Source: Paragonimus skrjabini miyazakii (taxonomy: Eukaryota; Platyhelminthes; Trematoda; Plagiorchiida; Troglotrematidae). Taken from it: a stretch of 64,000 nucleotides of DNA. Below the pieces are notes generated by a model, which had not been told where the DNA came from, searched no databases, and saw only the letters and a list, made by a program, of their open reading frames with translations. The stretch covers positions 310,490 to 374,489 of the forward strand of contig JTDE01000151.1 in the NCBI GenBank assembly GCA_014338405.1, written 5' to 3'. Below are positions 1 to 13,805 of this stretch, piece after piece; position 1 is the first letter of the stretch; the number at the start of each line of letters is the position of its first letter. The translations under genes were made by a program, and so were the position numbers.

Positions 1-3000
1 ATCGATACACCCTACACACTGCTTTTCCTCCGTCGCTCAACTGTAATTAATAGGAGAAAATCACATCAGCATAATAAATCAATGGTATGAGTTAAGTGCT
101 TTACGATCACATACGCAACCACCACACCTAGTGTTTAGAATCGTTACATTGAAAACTAGGAAAACGTTTTGATCAGCAATTATAATTAAGATCCCTGAAT
201 TCTACAGTGACAATATTTGAAGTACACTGTTTCGATGTTTGGTATAACATATGTATGCCATTTTGTGCAGTATAATGCAATATTTATTACAGCGTAGTTA
301 GCGTTTTAGCTGTTCATTTTCTGGTAAACAGTTTGCTGCTGTAACACTGGATATGGGTTGCTTTGTAGTAGTTGCGAACTATATCGATTTTAATCAAAAA
401 TAACGTCAGTTTCGACAAAATATTTGTAACGCGTTTTGACCTTAACCGAAACATCTGCAGACTGAAAGAAAGATAACAAGCAAATATGTCGGGAACTGAG
501 TAAGCAATGTTATACAAGATCTCAGATACCTATGTGAAACACAAGAAGTTTGTTGTCGATGGTCCACCTACTTCACAACGACTTGTCATATCGTTCCGTA
601 GGATGAGTGCAGTAGTGTTACACGGAAAAGGTCACAAAACTCTGAAACGAAACTGCAAGTCACACAACATTTTGCGAGTGTTTGTACCACAAGAAGTTAA
701 AGAATGCACACGTTTTTTGTCCAACTAATCAAAAAATTCTTAGATTACGGAAATACACAGTTATTTGCGATGCGTTTATTTCCAATGAGTTAAGCAATAA
801 AACAATGGCAGTTACAACGACTGGTTGGTAATACTTTTTCCCCGAACATGCTTGTATTCACCGCAAGTGTCAAGCACGATTTGAAATGTTGTCAGTTAGC
901 GTGTGCAGGAATCGGCTAAAAGACGTACACCACTTTGGTGTGTGCGTCACTGATGAATCTGAAATCCCCGAGTAGATGAAGCATTATATTGGGTGCGACT
1001 GAAAAGGTTTCGTGTGATTTAGTTATGCTTTCATCCTGCCGTTGTATGAAATGCTCGGCTAGTTCAAAGAAACGGTATTTTTGGCTTTCACTTTAGTGTC
1101 CCTGAGCATGTTGCGGAGTGCTAGGCTATTTCGAGGTGTAGTATCTTGTCAGTAGTAACCTCAAAGGTTCAAATTCGCAAGTAAACAAAGGTAAATGAAA
1201 ATAGATATTAGCGTTTTCCAAAAGAAGACAAACTAGGATATTCCGCCTGATGTTTATTACATCGATAAGTTAGCATGAACTGAACCGAAAATTTCGCGAC
1301 TGAGAGCTCAAAAGAGCGTTATCAAGTGCTACTTGTGGACATCGCATTTTGTTTGCATGCGCTTTATTATTTCCAAAATTTGTATATTTTTATAGATGTA
1401 AAGCTTGAAAGTTGTATTCACTTAATTTTCGCAACCTGTGTGATGTGTTTTAACACAAATATTCGGGATAGAAAAGCAGAGGTAAATCAAGACTTATTAC
1501 AAATTGTATATGAGTAACCTTGTTGATTTGGGTAAGAAAAGTCTCGGCCAACATGATAAACACTTGCGTGTGGGTATCAGTCAGAGTCCTCTCACAGAAA
1601 AATAAAACAATATTTGAAGTTTGCTGCAGTTTACTTGCGGCCGTACAGTGTGGTTACCACACAGTATGAGTGCAGTTGATTGGTTGGCCCGCAGTTACGA
1701 TCCTACTTCAGCCATATATTTCTGAGCGAATAGTGATTAATAAACATTAAGAAAGTGCGGAGATACACGACAGAGAGTGGAACTACGAGGCGGTAGTTCA
1801 GTGACATCAGTCTAACCGACCTTGTTATACTATCAAAGAATGTTGACGCGATCTATGCAGCTTTGGAAGAGTTTCGGGAGAAATCCCTTCCTCCAACTTT
1901 CCCCGTATTTTCGCAAAAACACCGTGGTCATTTTTGGTTCATTGTTCATCAAATAGTTCCAACTAAGAGAATTCCAGATGAAATGACGATGTTTATGGGG
2001 CAATCATTTTAGACAACCAGACAGCAAAATGAACGCTTCGAAGCAATGTAGTAAAATTATTTGGAAAACCTGTGGTAGCTGCGAATGCTATTCTTTTGCA
2101 GTGCATTTTGTTAGACAGAAGGAATAATGAACCAGTCACGAAATGTGGTTTCACAAATTTGTTCCACTTTCACCATGTCCATGGAATAGCTCGTGGCTGA
2201 TACGATTAGCAAGGGAGTGTCAATGAAACCCAGCAGTGGACACTACTGTATAGTCTCCGTGCACCTTATATTTTCTTTCGGGATTTTTGAATGTACTTGC
2301 ATGCTTTATTGATTTCATTCAGTAATAACATTAACTTACGTCAGCATGACAAATCAGTTTATACTGACAAAGCAGGACTAAACAACTCTCATTTCATTCA
2401 CATATCAGGAAATCGTTGATTACTTGCCGTTTCGGAAAATGCACATTGTTTGCACGCAACCAAAGGCCGGGATTTTGTGAGTGTCAGCTAGCGTATCATC
2501 GTAGCAGTGGGTCACTCACCATTTAAGAAATTAACAGATAAACTATAGCCTTTAGGTACCTTCACCTTGAACTTGCTGGCAACATTAATAAAACTAGCTC
2601 AACTTTCCAAACGCATACCTCAAAGGAATTCCGAAAAGAATACTAGGTTTTTTTCTTTAGGTTAGAAGATCATCAAGTATGTGCATTTCATCCTTTCACT
2701 GAACCAACTGTCACTTTATAGGACATGTCTACGCGCCTGCTGAGTTTTTTAACAGTTGCCTGTTAAATTCTATTGTGAATTGACTGACATGTGTCGAGAT
2801 GGATGTGTTTCGTACAGATGTACCCACCGAAATCAATAAAAATGAGCGTGAATAAGCGGCTTCCAAAATACACGAACGAACGATGTGAGTCACTTGTGGG
2901 CATTTTGAGACAATGGGATTGTTCGCCAACTTTGCAAAGAAGTATTTATAGCCTCTTCCCACTTAATCACTCATGTGGCCTATTCTTTTGTAGTAGGCAA

Positions 3001-5826
3001 CGTAGATGGGATGTAGTAACAGCTTTTGAAACGAATCGCGAATGTCACCCATATTTGTTGAGATCTGCTGAAACGTGGTCAACCATGGATCAAATAACCT
3101 GTCAACTTCTGCCAGATCAAAAGTGCTCTGTATGACCAAATCTTTTGGGATAAAAGTTATCCGGTTCATTATAAAAGAACTTGTTTAGGATTGAAGCTTC
3201 CCAAGAAGTCACACTGACCAGATCAATAGAGTCTGACGGATTAAACAAGTAACTCTTTGTTTAACATATATGTGTGACCATTTTGGTCAACCACCTTATC
3301 ATGTCCTACCTTCCTCAACAAGGCCGGCCCGATACTATCTTACCGAACGCATGCCTTTGTCAGTTCGGCAAAGTTCAAACTACGTAACATGAGCCAACAA
3401 AAATATTATTTTCACTAGCCAATTACATTCCGGGCTTAATGGTGACAAAAAAGCTGTTTCCAGTGACAGGAAAGTGTATTGTGTTATACACTTTTGTTGA
3501 ACAGCAATGTGTTCAGTGAATAACTGAGATACTATCAAGTTGAGCGTGTGACTGAAAGTCTGTTCACATACCGAATGTAACAGCGAACATTCGGACGATT
3601 TTCAATTACCAGAAACATTATATCTGCAAGTCGGTTTCAAAGCAAAAATGGCACGTCTTTGTTCGTAAATGCTTCGTTTCACATTAGTCAGACATGTGTC
3701 AAGGATAACGAAGTGGACGACCCGGAACGATTCCGGCAACAGTTTGACCGATTTGCATTTGATTCACTTGTGCCCAACAAAACAGTTATTATGGATAGAG
3801 TGGAAGGATTTGTGCTACACCCGTCGCACCTACAGTTAAAAGAAGATAATTTGCCCTGAATAAGTTGGAGATGGATAGTTGTTTAACCACAGAATGCAGT
3901 GTGAAAAGTCGGTTCAACATTTTGGGCGCGAATATCTGTCATAAGTTTAAGTTAGATTTCTCATGAATTTGCTGTTAACTGATATAGACTATAAGTATAC
4001 AATACTTGACAGTCATTCGCAGAACACAAATATCGACCGACCGCCTTTCATAGCAAAACCAATAACTAGATGACGATATATGCATGTCAAAGTTTAGTAA
4101 CTGATGACTATAATCGTAAGGTTTCGATCAGCGGAAGTGTTCTGATAACTGAATAACATTGGTTATATATATATTGATTTTGCTTGCAACCTAGAGATTC
4201 AAGGTCTCTCAGTTTGTTAGCTTCCATCATAAAATAGTATGGTAAATTTTACAATACAAAATTGTGATATATTATGCAAATCCAAGTCACACTCACTACA
4301 CTACAATTTTAACTTTTGCTATATATGTGCCAACCGGTTAAACGGCAATATGTAGTGAAAGGATGATACTCCAAATATCTTTTTATTAAAGCTTCAAATA
4401 ATCTTGTTTTCTACAATAATTTAGAAACTCATTACAGTAACGTTTAAATTCGGTGGACATTTACACAAAACACTGTATATCCTATGCAATTTTGCGTCGT
4501 TTACTTGGTTTTTAGAAATTATATGTGCTTTTTAGCTTTGATTATTGCGTTTCATACAGTGGCAACTTCTAAACAGATAATTACTGTATACAATATTTTC
4601 ACATCTTGTTATAACCTATTTAAACATAAAACGCAGTTCTCGTTAATCAGTCTGTATTCACATGTATTTCATGGCTTTTTGATACTGAGACATGCCGCAC
4701 TGATAAACGAAAGCGATTAGGTTCAGTTGTAACCAACTTTTTGTCACAGAAATTAGAGGTCTTTGTTGCTGGACACCTCCATCTATTTTGTTTCTCCATA
4801 GTGAGTGAGTGCAACATTTTATTTCACTGCTATATAAGAAGTTGACAAGAATTCTGAAGCAGAAGAATAATTGTGCACAGAAGTTTGCATTTGCTATCAA
4901 CATTGAGATCATTTGCACCACAAACTGATCTGCAATTCAATGTCACCTATGTCCTACTCTTTGCATCTGAAACAGCCAACAAAAAATGTTGTTTTCGCTG
5001 GACCTGATAAACAATATCCCGATGTTTTTACTGCTTAAGACTAATTGACTTCCACGTACCGCTTGGTATTATGTTTTGGCTGCGTGATTAGAAGTGAAGT
5101 AAGGAAACGATGAAAAGGATATTCCGAGAACGACGGATCACCATGATGATGAGCAGAAGGCTTTCTGGTTATGTTTTGTGATGCTCGATTGTACCAAACT
5201 TTCTTATAGTATACCGTAGCTACATACGACATTCATTCGGAGCGAGTCAAAAAACGGGCTTGAATAAACTAGCACTTTTTGAACTATCTATTGGAACCTG
5301 TAGTCAACCGTTAACTTCTCAAAACTGTACACACTGTGTAACTATTCTGAGAAATCTATCGTTCATGATTGATTACAAGCACACACAATAAATCAAAAAA
5401 AAGATAAAACACGTATGGAAAACAGTGTTTACACTTGCTAGCATGAATGAACGCAAAAAACATAAGTAGAACCGTTTAACATGTCTGATAAAAATAAGAC
5501 TCATATGCCAGACCAATTCAACGAATCAGAAGGCCCCATTATCATATTTTCAAGTTTAACAAAAAAGCTGATCGTGCCATTCAACACTAAACTGCCCTGA
5601 ACACCCTATATTCAAAACATTTTGTGGAGCGCCAACCTCGAATTATTTCCATCAAGCAGTTACATTAGTAACTAGTTCAGCAATAGTTCCAGCATATAAG
5701 AATGATGGATGTACATTACAGTCTCTGAATGACCGTCTGTCGTCAGAATGTCAATCTTGAGGAGGCCATATCTATCCATCCAATCATAATTCAAACAGTC
5801 ACATAAAACTAACAGTTCCTGCTTAC
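1..5826 (-). other. Intron or downstream sequence after exon F
   Basis: No exon is recognised here. The minus-strand frames at 2729-3169, 4658-4921 and 5041-5232 lack domain features and splice-consistent edges. Plus-strand frames at 1797-2012 and 3659-3859 are open for 65-72 codons but match nothing I know. The donor of exon F at 5826 shows the transcript continues. The next exon is either beyond the window or too short or divergent to see. Confidence 0.6.
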
Positions 5827-6426
5827 CTGGAGGTTGCAGTCGAGCCAAAAAGGTTTTCCTTCCAGTGCTGTGCTTCAGTTCGCACATGTATTCCCCGTAA
5901 TCCGTTTCGGTCACCACATGAAAAAACAACCGAAACACCAAGGTTGGAATGCTCTTGGTGATTTTGCTGTTTGTGTTATTTATATGATGATTCGGTAGGT
6001 TAGTCGTCTGTTGGGGGTAGATGGTAGCTAAATTCACCAAAATGACATCGCTCCATACTCGCATACGCTCCGCGTTTTGATCGGCCTGAGTCATTCTTGG
6101 TTCAGCATCAACTAACCGTCTACGTGATAAAACTTGTGAGTCATTCGTTTTGTTCTTTGTGACCACTTTGAACCAAGAATAATTGAATCGTTCTTGTCTT
6201 AAAAGTTCGCCAGCAATCGTTCGTTTTGATTTGGAACGCTCGCATTTCGACGGTCTCGTTGGGGTCGAATATCGCTCGACCATGGGTAATCGTTGTTGGG
6301 GTAAGGGATTGGACCAAACGTACAGCTCGATGATAGCCTGATAGCCGACCGGAGCAGTGAAGACCGTGATCCCAGAGGGGATCAACTCCGGCGGGACTGA
6401 GCGTTTAACCGACAAAATAAGAGATG
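5827..6426 (-). CDS. Ig-domain exon F of the nephrin-like receptor (last exon seen)
   Basis: This exon encodes the fifth Ig-like domain seen. The acceptor TGTCAATTCAG was chosen because it alone keeps phase 1. The frame itself stays open to about 6490. The donor is GTAAGC; the exon is 600 nt. It carries VPPEL near the start, core Trp at about residue 84 (YSWFKVV) and strand F YGEYMC with Cys at about 181. It ends FLARLQPP, as expected before another domain. The strand-B cysteine position is Tyr (IIELY, residue 35, codon TAC). The nearest Cys is at about 61, inside a basic insert (PSKCERSK). The B-C and C-F regions are much longer than usual. A following fibronectin III or membrane exon was looked for in 1-5826 but not recognised. 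Confidence 0.83.
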
Positions 6427-9400
6427 CTGAATTGACAACCTGTTCCTCATGTAAAAAGGATATAGTGTTAGGAGTTACATCCAATTTTATCTCATTAGCC
6501 CTTCGCCGAAATCGAGAACTAATATTTAACCGGTGAACACACTAGTGATTGGTAATGGATATCGTACTAACGACGTAGCTTTATTTATTGTCAGCGCATC
6601 TGAATTAGTTTCGTGAAGTGTCGTTGATTTCTCCAGGAAAAAATGGCGGATTCGCTGAGTGATGTATGTCATCAGATTTCATGCTTCTTCTTTTGTTGAT
6701 TCACTCGAACGCACCGGTTATCTGATCGGCTACTTTGGCTGTCGTTCAGATAAGATGTGACGCAAGCTTTTGTTGTTTGTGCTTGCAACTGCAAGCACAA
6801 TATATACGAGTGCATGTTATGGACCTTTCGATCCTCCTTCAGCAGTTATGGGTAGCATTCTCCACCAACTGATAAAGGTGATAGAGAAGAAGGTTAATTT
6901 GACAACGTGATCAAGGTTACAATCCCCACGTCATGAGCCCTGCAGGATGTGCAGTAAATTATTCAAACATTGTTAACATGACAATTATAACAACTAACCG
7001 TTTTGCCAGTGTTCTCTAACCGAAACTGTTTTTGTTAATAGCCGCTCATCACACAGAACTTTAAAAAATATTATTTTACTATAAGGTTTTCATCTGGCTA
7101 ACTTATAGATTGACGTCTAAGTAGTCACTATTTGGATTCAGCACACAATAAATGAAACTGCCATCCAACTACTCGCAGAGAAAATTTTAACTAGCAAACA
7201 CTGCAGAACAGAGTCAGTGCTGTTCATTGTTTTACTAACCGGTTGTTAGCACTGTCATGTGTTCATAACAAGCTATTGTGCCTATTTTATTTTTCATCAC
7301 TAGTTGCAACACTGGACTGACAAAGTCCACAGTGAGTGAACACACATCACAAGTGAACAAACCAATAAAACACAAACGTGACCATCGCCACAATTGACAA
7401 CAGTGAGAGGACATTAGGTTCTCACGTGTGATGCGGCAGCTGGTTAGTAAAAGTGCTGTGTGCAGTATAGCTTCTGCGCAGCAATAAAAATAAACGGTTA
7501 TCTGAGCAAAGCCACCACTTCATTCCAAATTCGACATGCGGGTTGAGACAGAGACTCTTTGGGCGCAATAGAGGATTTGGTTACTGGTTGAAATTTGCTC
7601 GCAGTTCTCGACAGATTTAACGGTCAGCTAAGCTGTGCATCCAGTAGTTGTCAAAAATAATTACTTTACCTTAGGTTCGTTGTCAACAGTATTTACTGCC
7701 AGTAAATGTTCTGCTCATGAAATTCGAGAATAATTGTCAATTGTGTTCGGTTTTTGTCGGTCTTATCCCTGGTAAATCCTTGGTCATCACAACATCATGT
7801 GATAAGTTTAATGATTTCATTTTTACTTGACGAGTAGCGGTAATTGTGGGGCCATCATTTGGAAGTAAAAGGACAGTTGCTGCATTCTTTCCGTTGGCAA
7901 TCGGGCCTGATTACCTGCGTGAATGGATTCTATAGTACTTCTTCTCAAAAGGGATTATCTAGAAGTTTTGCGTGAGTTCATTAGTTGCTATCCGTTGTAA
8001 TCGTTGTTGAGCTTTTAACTCAGTGACGTTCTTAAACATTTAACTGTTCCATGTCATATACCGTGATTGTTTTCAACCGCTTGCCCGAACAAAACCAGGG
8101 ATGACGATTACCCTTAAATGTCTACTGTATATAAACACAGTTTAAACCAACGGTGAGCGAAAATGCAAGCCGTTGTAGGTTGAAAGTTATGGTTTAGCAT
8201 ACATCGATCTAAAATCAGTCCTTCTGATAAGCTGCCATTTACAAAACCTACCGAGCACATGTTTTCGTCTGTGGAAAATTTGGGCATATAGTCGAATAAC
8301 TTTACACAGCAAAGTTGGAATGGTTCATTGTGTTTAGCTTTTGTATTCACAGACTGTCCATTCGGCTTGTTTGACAGCTGGCAACCAACAGACGAACGGT
8401 AGACACAGTAGGTTGCAGAATCTTCAAGCTAACCAGATTGTATAGGACCACAAGGGCTGGGAATTTAATTAAAGCAAAACAGCTGTCCAGCCAAATCTTC
8501 AGTCATGGTCATGAATTGGGAGATACGCAAATGTCCCACTTCAAACCTGCAATGGTTGTCCGATTTCTTAAAAATACCATGTCTGTATGCACAAAATTGT
8601 CAGGGTTCCAGGGTTCAACACCGGTCGATAAAAGATGAAGCACATGTACACGCTAAACGAAATCCCAAGAGCCTCAATACCACAGCCAACAACTCAGCCG
8701 GATAAATTATTTTTCAAGAGTCTTTCGTGGAATCGTGTTTTGCACTAGTGAACACTGAACATTGGTCAGTGAACAGTGAAATAATACGTTATGCCACAGA
8801 GCTTCACGCACCGGTCTGTAAGTTATTAGTTTAAGAAATAAACTGGTCTACGATTTTTAAATACAACGTGGTTATCAGATGTTTTGAGTCGAGTCTCACC
8901 AAGTGTTGCACAAAATGGTCTTCACTAAAGTCCAAATTGGTTTAGGGCGCTTCTACCATTGCGATACTCCATTAATGGTCTTACCTTTTGACAATCTACG
9001 TTGTGTATGGTGTCAAAATTCCCCTTCACTAATGGCGAAACAGAGAGAAGCCACGGATCAAGAATGCAGGTAACATATTATCAAAACTTCTCTTCAGGAT
9101 TGTTCAAGCATGCACCGACAACTTACGATGCACTGTACCAGGTTCAAACATGTGGAAATCGTCTGAATGATCGATTGATAATTCCATGGGATCCATATTT
9201 GGCAAGCAGGCTTTGGTGTTTATGTGCTTTGTTGATAAACGAAGAAGACAAATCTAAGTGTTTATTCCTCTTATCCAACTTATACTAACAATGTAATCAG
9301 TCTAACTCTATGAAACTCGACGGTTCCTTGATACAGCTCGTCCACGTAGACGACTTCACCTCCAGTTTACGTTTAAAATTCTACCTAACTGCCTCGCTGT

Positions 9401-12400
9401 CGGCTTTAGGTTAGTGCACCCGGATTTTCATATACAAAGTCTCGATCGCATTTGGTAGTGATTAATAAGCAGGTTTAGCGATCACCTCAAGATAAATCAC
9501 TAGTGGCCACATAAAATGACAGCAAGATGAAGAAGTTCCAGTCAATTTACATCAAATAATTCAGTGAGATTGCTGTGCTACGGGTCAGTTCGTGCGAAGT
9601 AGTCCAGAACATAGTTTAAATAAGTATCCAAAAATTTCACGGTTTTGGGTCATCCATCAGTAGTGATGTCACTGTCTATTCTTAAAACGATATGGGGCTT
9701 GGGTTCAATCATTGTCCAGCGTATCAACTTTTGAAGCTCAGACACGTAAAAATCTAAACTAATATTATCCCTCTCAGGTGTTTGTCCTTTTACATTTTGC
9801 ATCTCACATTGATCACAGTTACCCAGCCCTTGACCTAAGTGTTTCTTTCCATCCTATCAATCTGATAGCTGTGTGCTTGGTTAATTGTCAATTATCGCAC
9901 TTCGGTTGAATGGTGCATGTATTACCTTTTTTCAGACCCAGCTCATTTTTGTCACTTTGAACTACATGATTGTCTGCAAGAACTCTGTTTGGTATGAATG
10001 TCATACTGTGTAATTAGAATTTATTTTTTGTCTTTTTGATATAGAAATTACAAACCATTTCCTGGAAACGATTTGCCGATCGAACCTGTTGAGGTTGTTT
10101 ACTTATCCACCTTGCTGGTTTGCTCAGTAGTACCACGGCATTGCGATCTGGTTTGTGTTGGTCATACGGGGTCGTTGGTTTATCACCAAATGTTACTCAA
10201 CGTTTTCTTGAAAGAGCGCACAGCACTCATCGCATAGGATTTTGCGCTCTGCGGTGCATACGCAATAAGTAATTTACAGGACCATTGCTTGTCAGCTTCT
10301 TGATGCTGGTTCAACTTTGTCTACTGGCAAGGATATGGAAAAGCAATCTGTTTTGGTACAGCGCGGACATTCGGCGTAAACGCGAGATTTACAGCTGGGA
10401 GAATCAAAGTTGAGAAAACACCTGTACGGTGGATGTGTTCGGTCTAAATTTCCTGGTTATAGGGGGTTACGTTCTGAGGAACACAACAGCAAAACGTTTG
10501 GCCTAAGAACGTATTCTGGGTGGGCTTAGTAACCGTTTGCCATAATTACACTCGCCAACATGGTGCTCGAGTAACATGAGAATTTGAGTCAAATATCCTA
10601 AATTTGTACCTTGTTTGACAGAGGGGCCGCCGTGGTGACCTATGAGAACCGATGTTCCGTCACACTGACTCACCGAGGCAGACCAATTCAGGTCCAGTTT
10701 GTATCATTGTGATAAATGACTCCATGTGTTGAGGAAGAACAAGAAAGCGCTCAGGGTGCAATTCGCGTACTTACACCTGTCAAAACGTGTGCCTGAAGTC
10801 CGACGAGGCCATCTCTTGTAGAATGATCCATTTTATACCTTAATGATGAGGTGGATGTGACTTAATTTGGGGAGCGTTCTAGGAGATGGATCAGATATAT
10901 TGTTTATATATGTTACAAGTTTGACCCTTGAAACAGAAGTGGTAGTTTTAACAGATGTACTGATTATTCATGACAGCGAACGTTTTGCAACTTAGAAAAA
11001 TATACTTCGATATAAATTGCATATATGTAGCAACACAACACTATAGTGTCGTATGTACTATCCCTATGACTTCTAGGTAGATTTGTATCATAGTATTCAA
11101 CCGGGGTGTAATTCGTCATCATACAGCGCTCCATTGGCGTGGAAACTCAGCTGATGAATGAATTCCGAGCACACTAAACCTTTTTCCGTTATTGTCCGTA
11201 ATTTGTTTATTTTCAAAAAATTGTTTAGCTGCTCCAATTAAAATAAACCTCTGAGATCGTGAAACAACTGCGTTGCATCCTGCCAATAAATGTACGTCAT
11301 TCCTCCGATGGTGAGAAGGATGAACATTTTGCCAACTGCATCAAAATCGGCTTGGCTTCAGAAACAGTGAAATCTACCTGACAAGTTGTACGGTTATTTC
11401 GAATAATCTAATCATATGAACCGGGGTTGTGATTTGTTGGAATCGTGAGGTCATCGATTAAAGTTAAGTAGACAGTTACTGTCTACTGTCAAGACGATCA
11501 GGCAATCTGAGAACTGTCGACAAGCGAGCGTCACTGGGCGTTTACGTTTGACAATCCCGTCGTGGACAGTGTACAGTCAGTGGTGCAATGGTCAACAGGG
11601 TTCCATCTGGAATGAATTATCGGAGTTCAACCACCGTGTTTCTCCGTCTGCAAGAACAATGACTTATGGAAGTACTCTGCCATCTCTACCTTCAGACAAT
11701 TCAAAACCCACAGACTCTACTTTAGTGACATGAGCCAAACTATACCACGTGAATCTGTGCTCTAAATACGCATCGACCGGACAGAGGAAACTTGATAAAA
11801 CGACCTGCCTTTACCTAATATGATAGTATTGCTTGTGAGCTAAGAGGAAAGATATATCCCAGTTAGAAGGCATTAATCATAAAACGGGTTAAATAATCTA
11901 GAGCAGCATGAATAAATTTCAACGAAAACAGAAATAACTAAATGTAATAATCATACAATCTGGGGTAGCATAAAAAAGTCATTCGGTAATGCCTGTATTG
12001 AAGTAGATGGAAATTAGTTGAACAAAATCCTACTGCAGCCAAAGAGGTCGTAGTACAGGTTACTCTTCTGACATTGATATTCACTAACAATGAGCTCTAA
12101 TAAGGTGAAAACTTTGAGTGCTTGCTTCATTTGTAAATGCGATCGCCGAAGTGCAAACTCTTTACTTAGTAAAGAAGACGAATAACTTCTGGTATTCAAA
12201 ATCCACAACCCTCAAACACTAGGTTCAACTAATGTCGCCATCACGTGAGACGTGTGAAAAAATGTTTTAGAGAAGCAGTGTTACCTTCCGCACATCGTGT
12301 GGTTCGTTCACTCCCTAAACTAGTTTGGCGTTTACAATTGTCAGCTCGATGATTGTATATATTCATTCCAGATTAGTTGGAACAAGTGTTTATTTAAAAT

Positions 12401-13337
12401 CTTCAATAAATACTCAGCTCCGCTACGCTTCGAACCATACACGCTCTGGAACAATCGGCATTGCCTGTATTTACAAATCAGAAGAAACATATATCCACTA
12501 CTGCCATTAGTATGCTCAGCGTCACTTATGAGTGAAATTGCCTAACTTTCGTTCTGTTTAACTCAGAATACGAGTCACTCTCGTCCACATCCAGGCCGGA
12601 TCAAGACTATCCGTTACAAGCGGGCTCTAACAAAGCACTAAGTGTGTTGTTTCTATGAAGGCTGACCAAAAGGTATTTGAGTGCATTGGTTGTTATTAAT
12701 TATGTGACGTCCACCTTATACTCAGAGCCATCCAAATTCACCATTCTCGGAGAACTTCAGCAGCTCACCTATAACGTCTATAACAAACGGCTTCAGTCTG
12801 AAAGATGCAATCAAATGCTTTCTGTTTATTGTTTCTACAATCTCAGCTTAGTGCATTCAAACCGCAACTGTCTGTTGTAAGTGCACAACTATGCTAACGG
12901 AAACCACTGCGGATAATATACTTCATATGCACGCGGACAGTATGCAACTATCAGGAAGCACTCTCAGCTTTTGATTTCACAGAAACCGTTCTTTTGTCAT
13001 GCAATAACGATGTGAAGTTAGGCTGCATTTCGTACAGGCTGTACAGAACAAACTTGAGGGCTATAGCATGGCCCATTATTCGCCAGTAATAACACTTGTT
13101 TGCACACGTTATTGCTGGCTGCTACTGTATGCGCATGTGGGTTAATGAAAACCTTTTCCACTGCAGTACGTCAGAATATAACTGCGACCATCGGAACTTT
13201 CTACTTCGAAAGTTGCTGTTCAGTTGGCTTACGATTCCATCTTTTCCATCCGAACTAATCTGTATTACTGAATGAACACACGTCTGTTCATCAAAATAGA
13301 ACTGGTGATGTTAAGGCCATGTTCCTGAAGGACTCAC
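6427..13337 (-). other. Intron between exons E and F (6911 bp)
   Basis: The boundaries come from the donor of exon E and the acceptor of exon F. The interior is AT-rich non-coding sequence with degenerate dispersed repeats, including one arm of an 18-bp match at 6970-6987 to 16614-16631. A weak GIY-YIG-like stretch lies near 10.1-10.25 kb. No other gene is supported. Confidence 0.7.
6970..6987 (+). repeat. Dispersed degenerate repeat, copy 1
   Basis: The 18-mer TTGTTAACATGACAATTA occurs here and at 16614-16631. It is embedded in weakly similar flanks (both have an upstream GTGCAG and a downstream ACAGAACT about 60-80 bases on). It probably belongs to an old interspersed repeat. Confidence 0.4.
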
Positions 13338-13805
13338 ATGGAAAATCCAGCTTGGTAGTGGCTTGAACCCTACCTCCCGGTCCATCCAGTTGACAAACAT
13401 ACTCCCCAGCTTGTTTGCGTTCTGGCTGATTAAGGACTAAAACCGGATGTTGTCCAGCGGAACCATATTGGTGAATGTCTGTCGATCTCGAAGGGCTGGC
13501 CAACTTGATATGTGGAGAGGAAAATAAGCCATCAGGATATGTGGGATAAAAATACCAGGAAAATTTCCACAGACCGGATTCATTCACCATGGACTGTGAA
13601 AAGTTCACAATTGGACGATTCACGTTTGAGGTCAAAGTGTCTTCTTGGGGCGGCGATATGTCTGATAAACCGAACTGTCTGTCATTCAAATTGAACGGGA
13701 ATGTCGGACGTCCTCCTTCAGGCACGCATTTTAGAATGCTGCGAGAATATAACGGTCCATGATTCCGGCTCACTTGTTTGGTCACGATTTGTAACGAAGG
13801 CGGAA
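13338..13805 (-). CDS. Ig-domain exon E of the nephrin-like receptor
   Basis: This exon encodes the fourth Ig-like domain seen. The acceptor is GACCGATTAG and the donor GTGAGT. It is 468 nt, phase 1 at both ends. It opens PPSLQIV after a Phe made across the junction. Cys is at about residue 26 (LKC), followed by a GGRP turn, core Trp at about 83 (FSWYFY), and the classic AGEYVC strand F with Cys at about 137. The domain is long, with extra sequence between strands B and C. The acceptor lies close to an in-frame alternative and its pyrimidine tract is modest, so the 5' edge is slightly less certain than the 3' edge. Confidence 0.87.

Noticed and set aside
945..985. CTGATGAATCTGAAATCC as a hammerhead core
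   Set aside because: Only four bases lie between the boxes, too few for stem II, and the flanks do not pair.
2729..3169. Overlapping frames on both strands near 3 kb
   Set aside because: They were tested as a downstream exon of the Ig gene. There is no fibronectin or membrane-like sequence and no suitable splice edges.
6427..6490. Extension of exon F to the upstream open frame edge
   Set aside because: The other AG acceptors there give phase 0 or 2, which would break the join to exon E. Only the acceptor at 6427 keeps phase 1.
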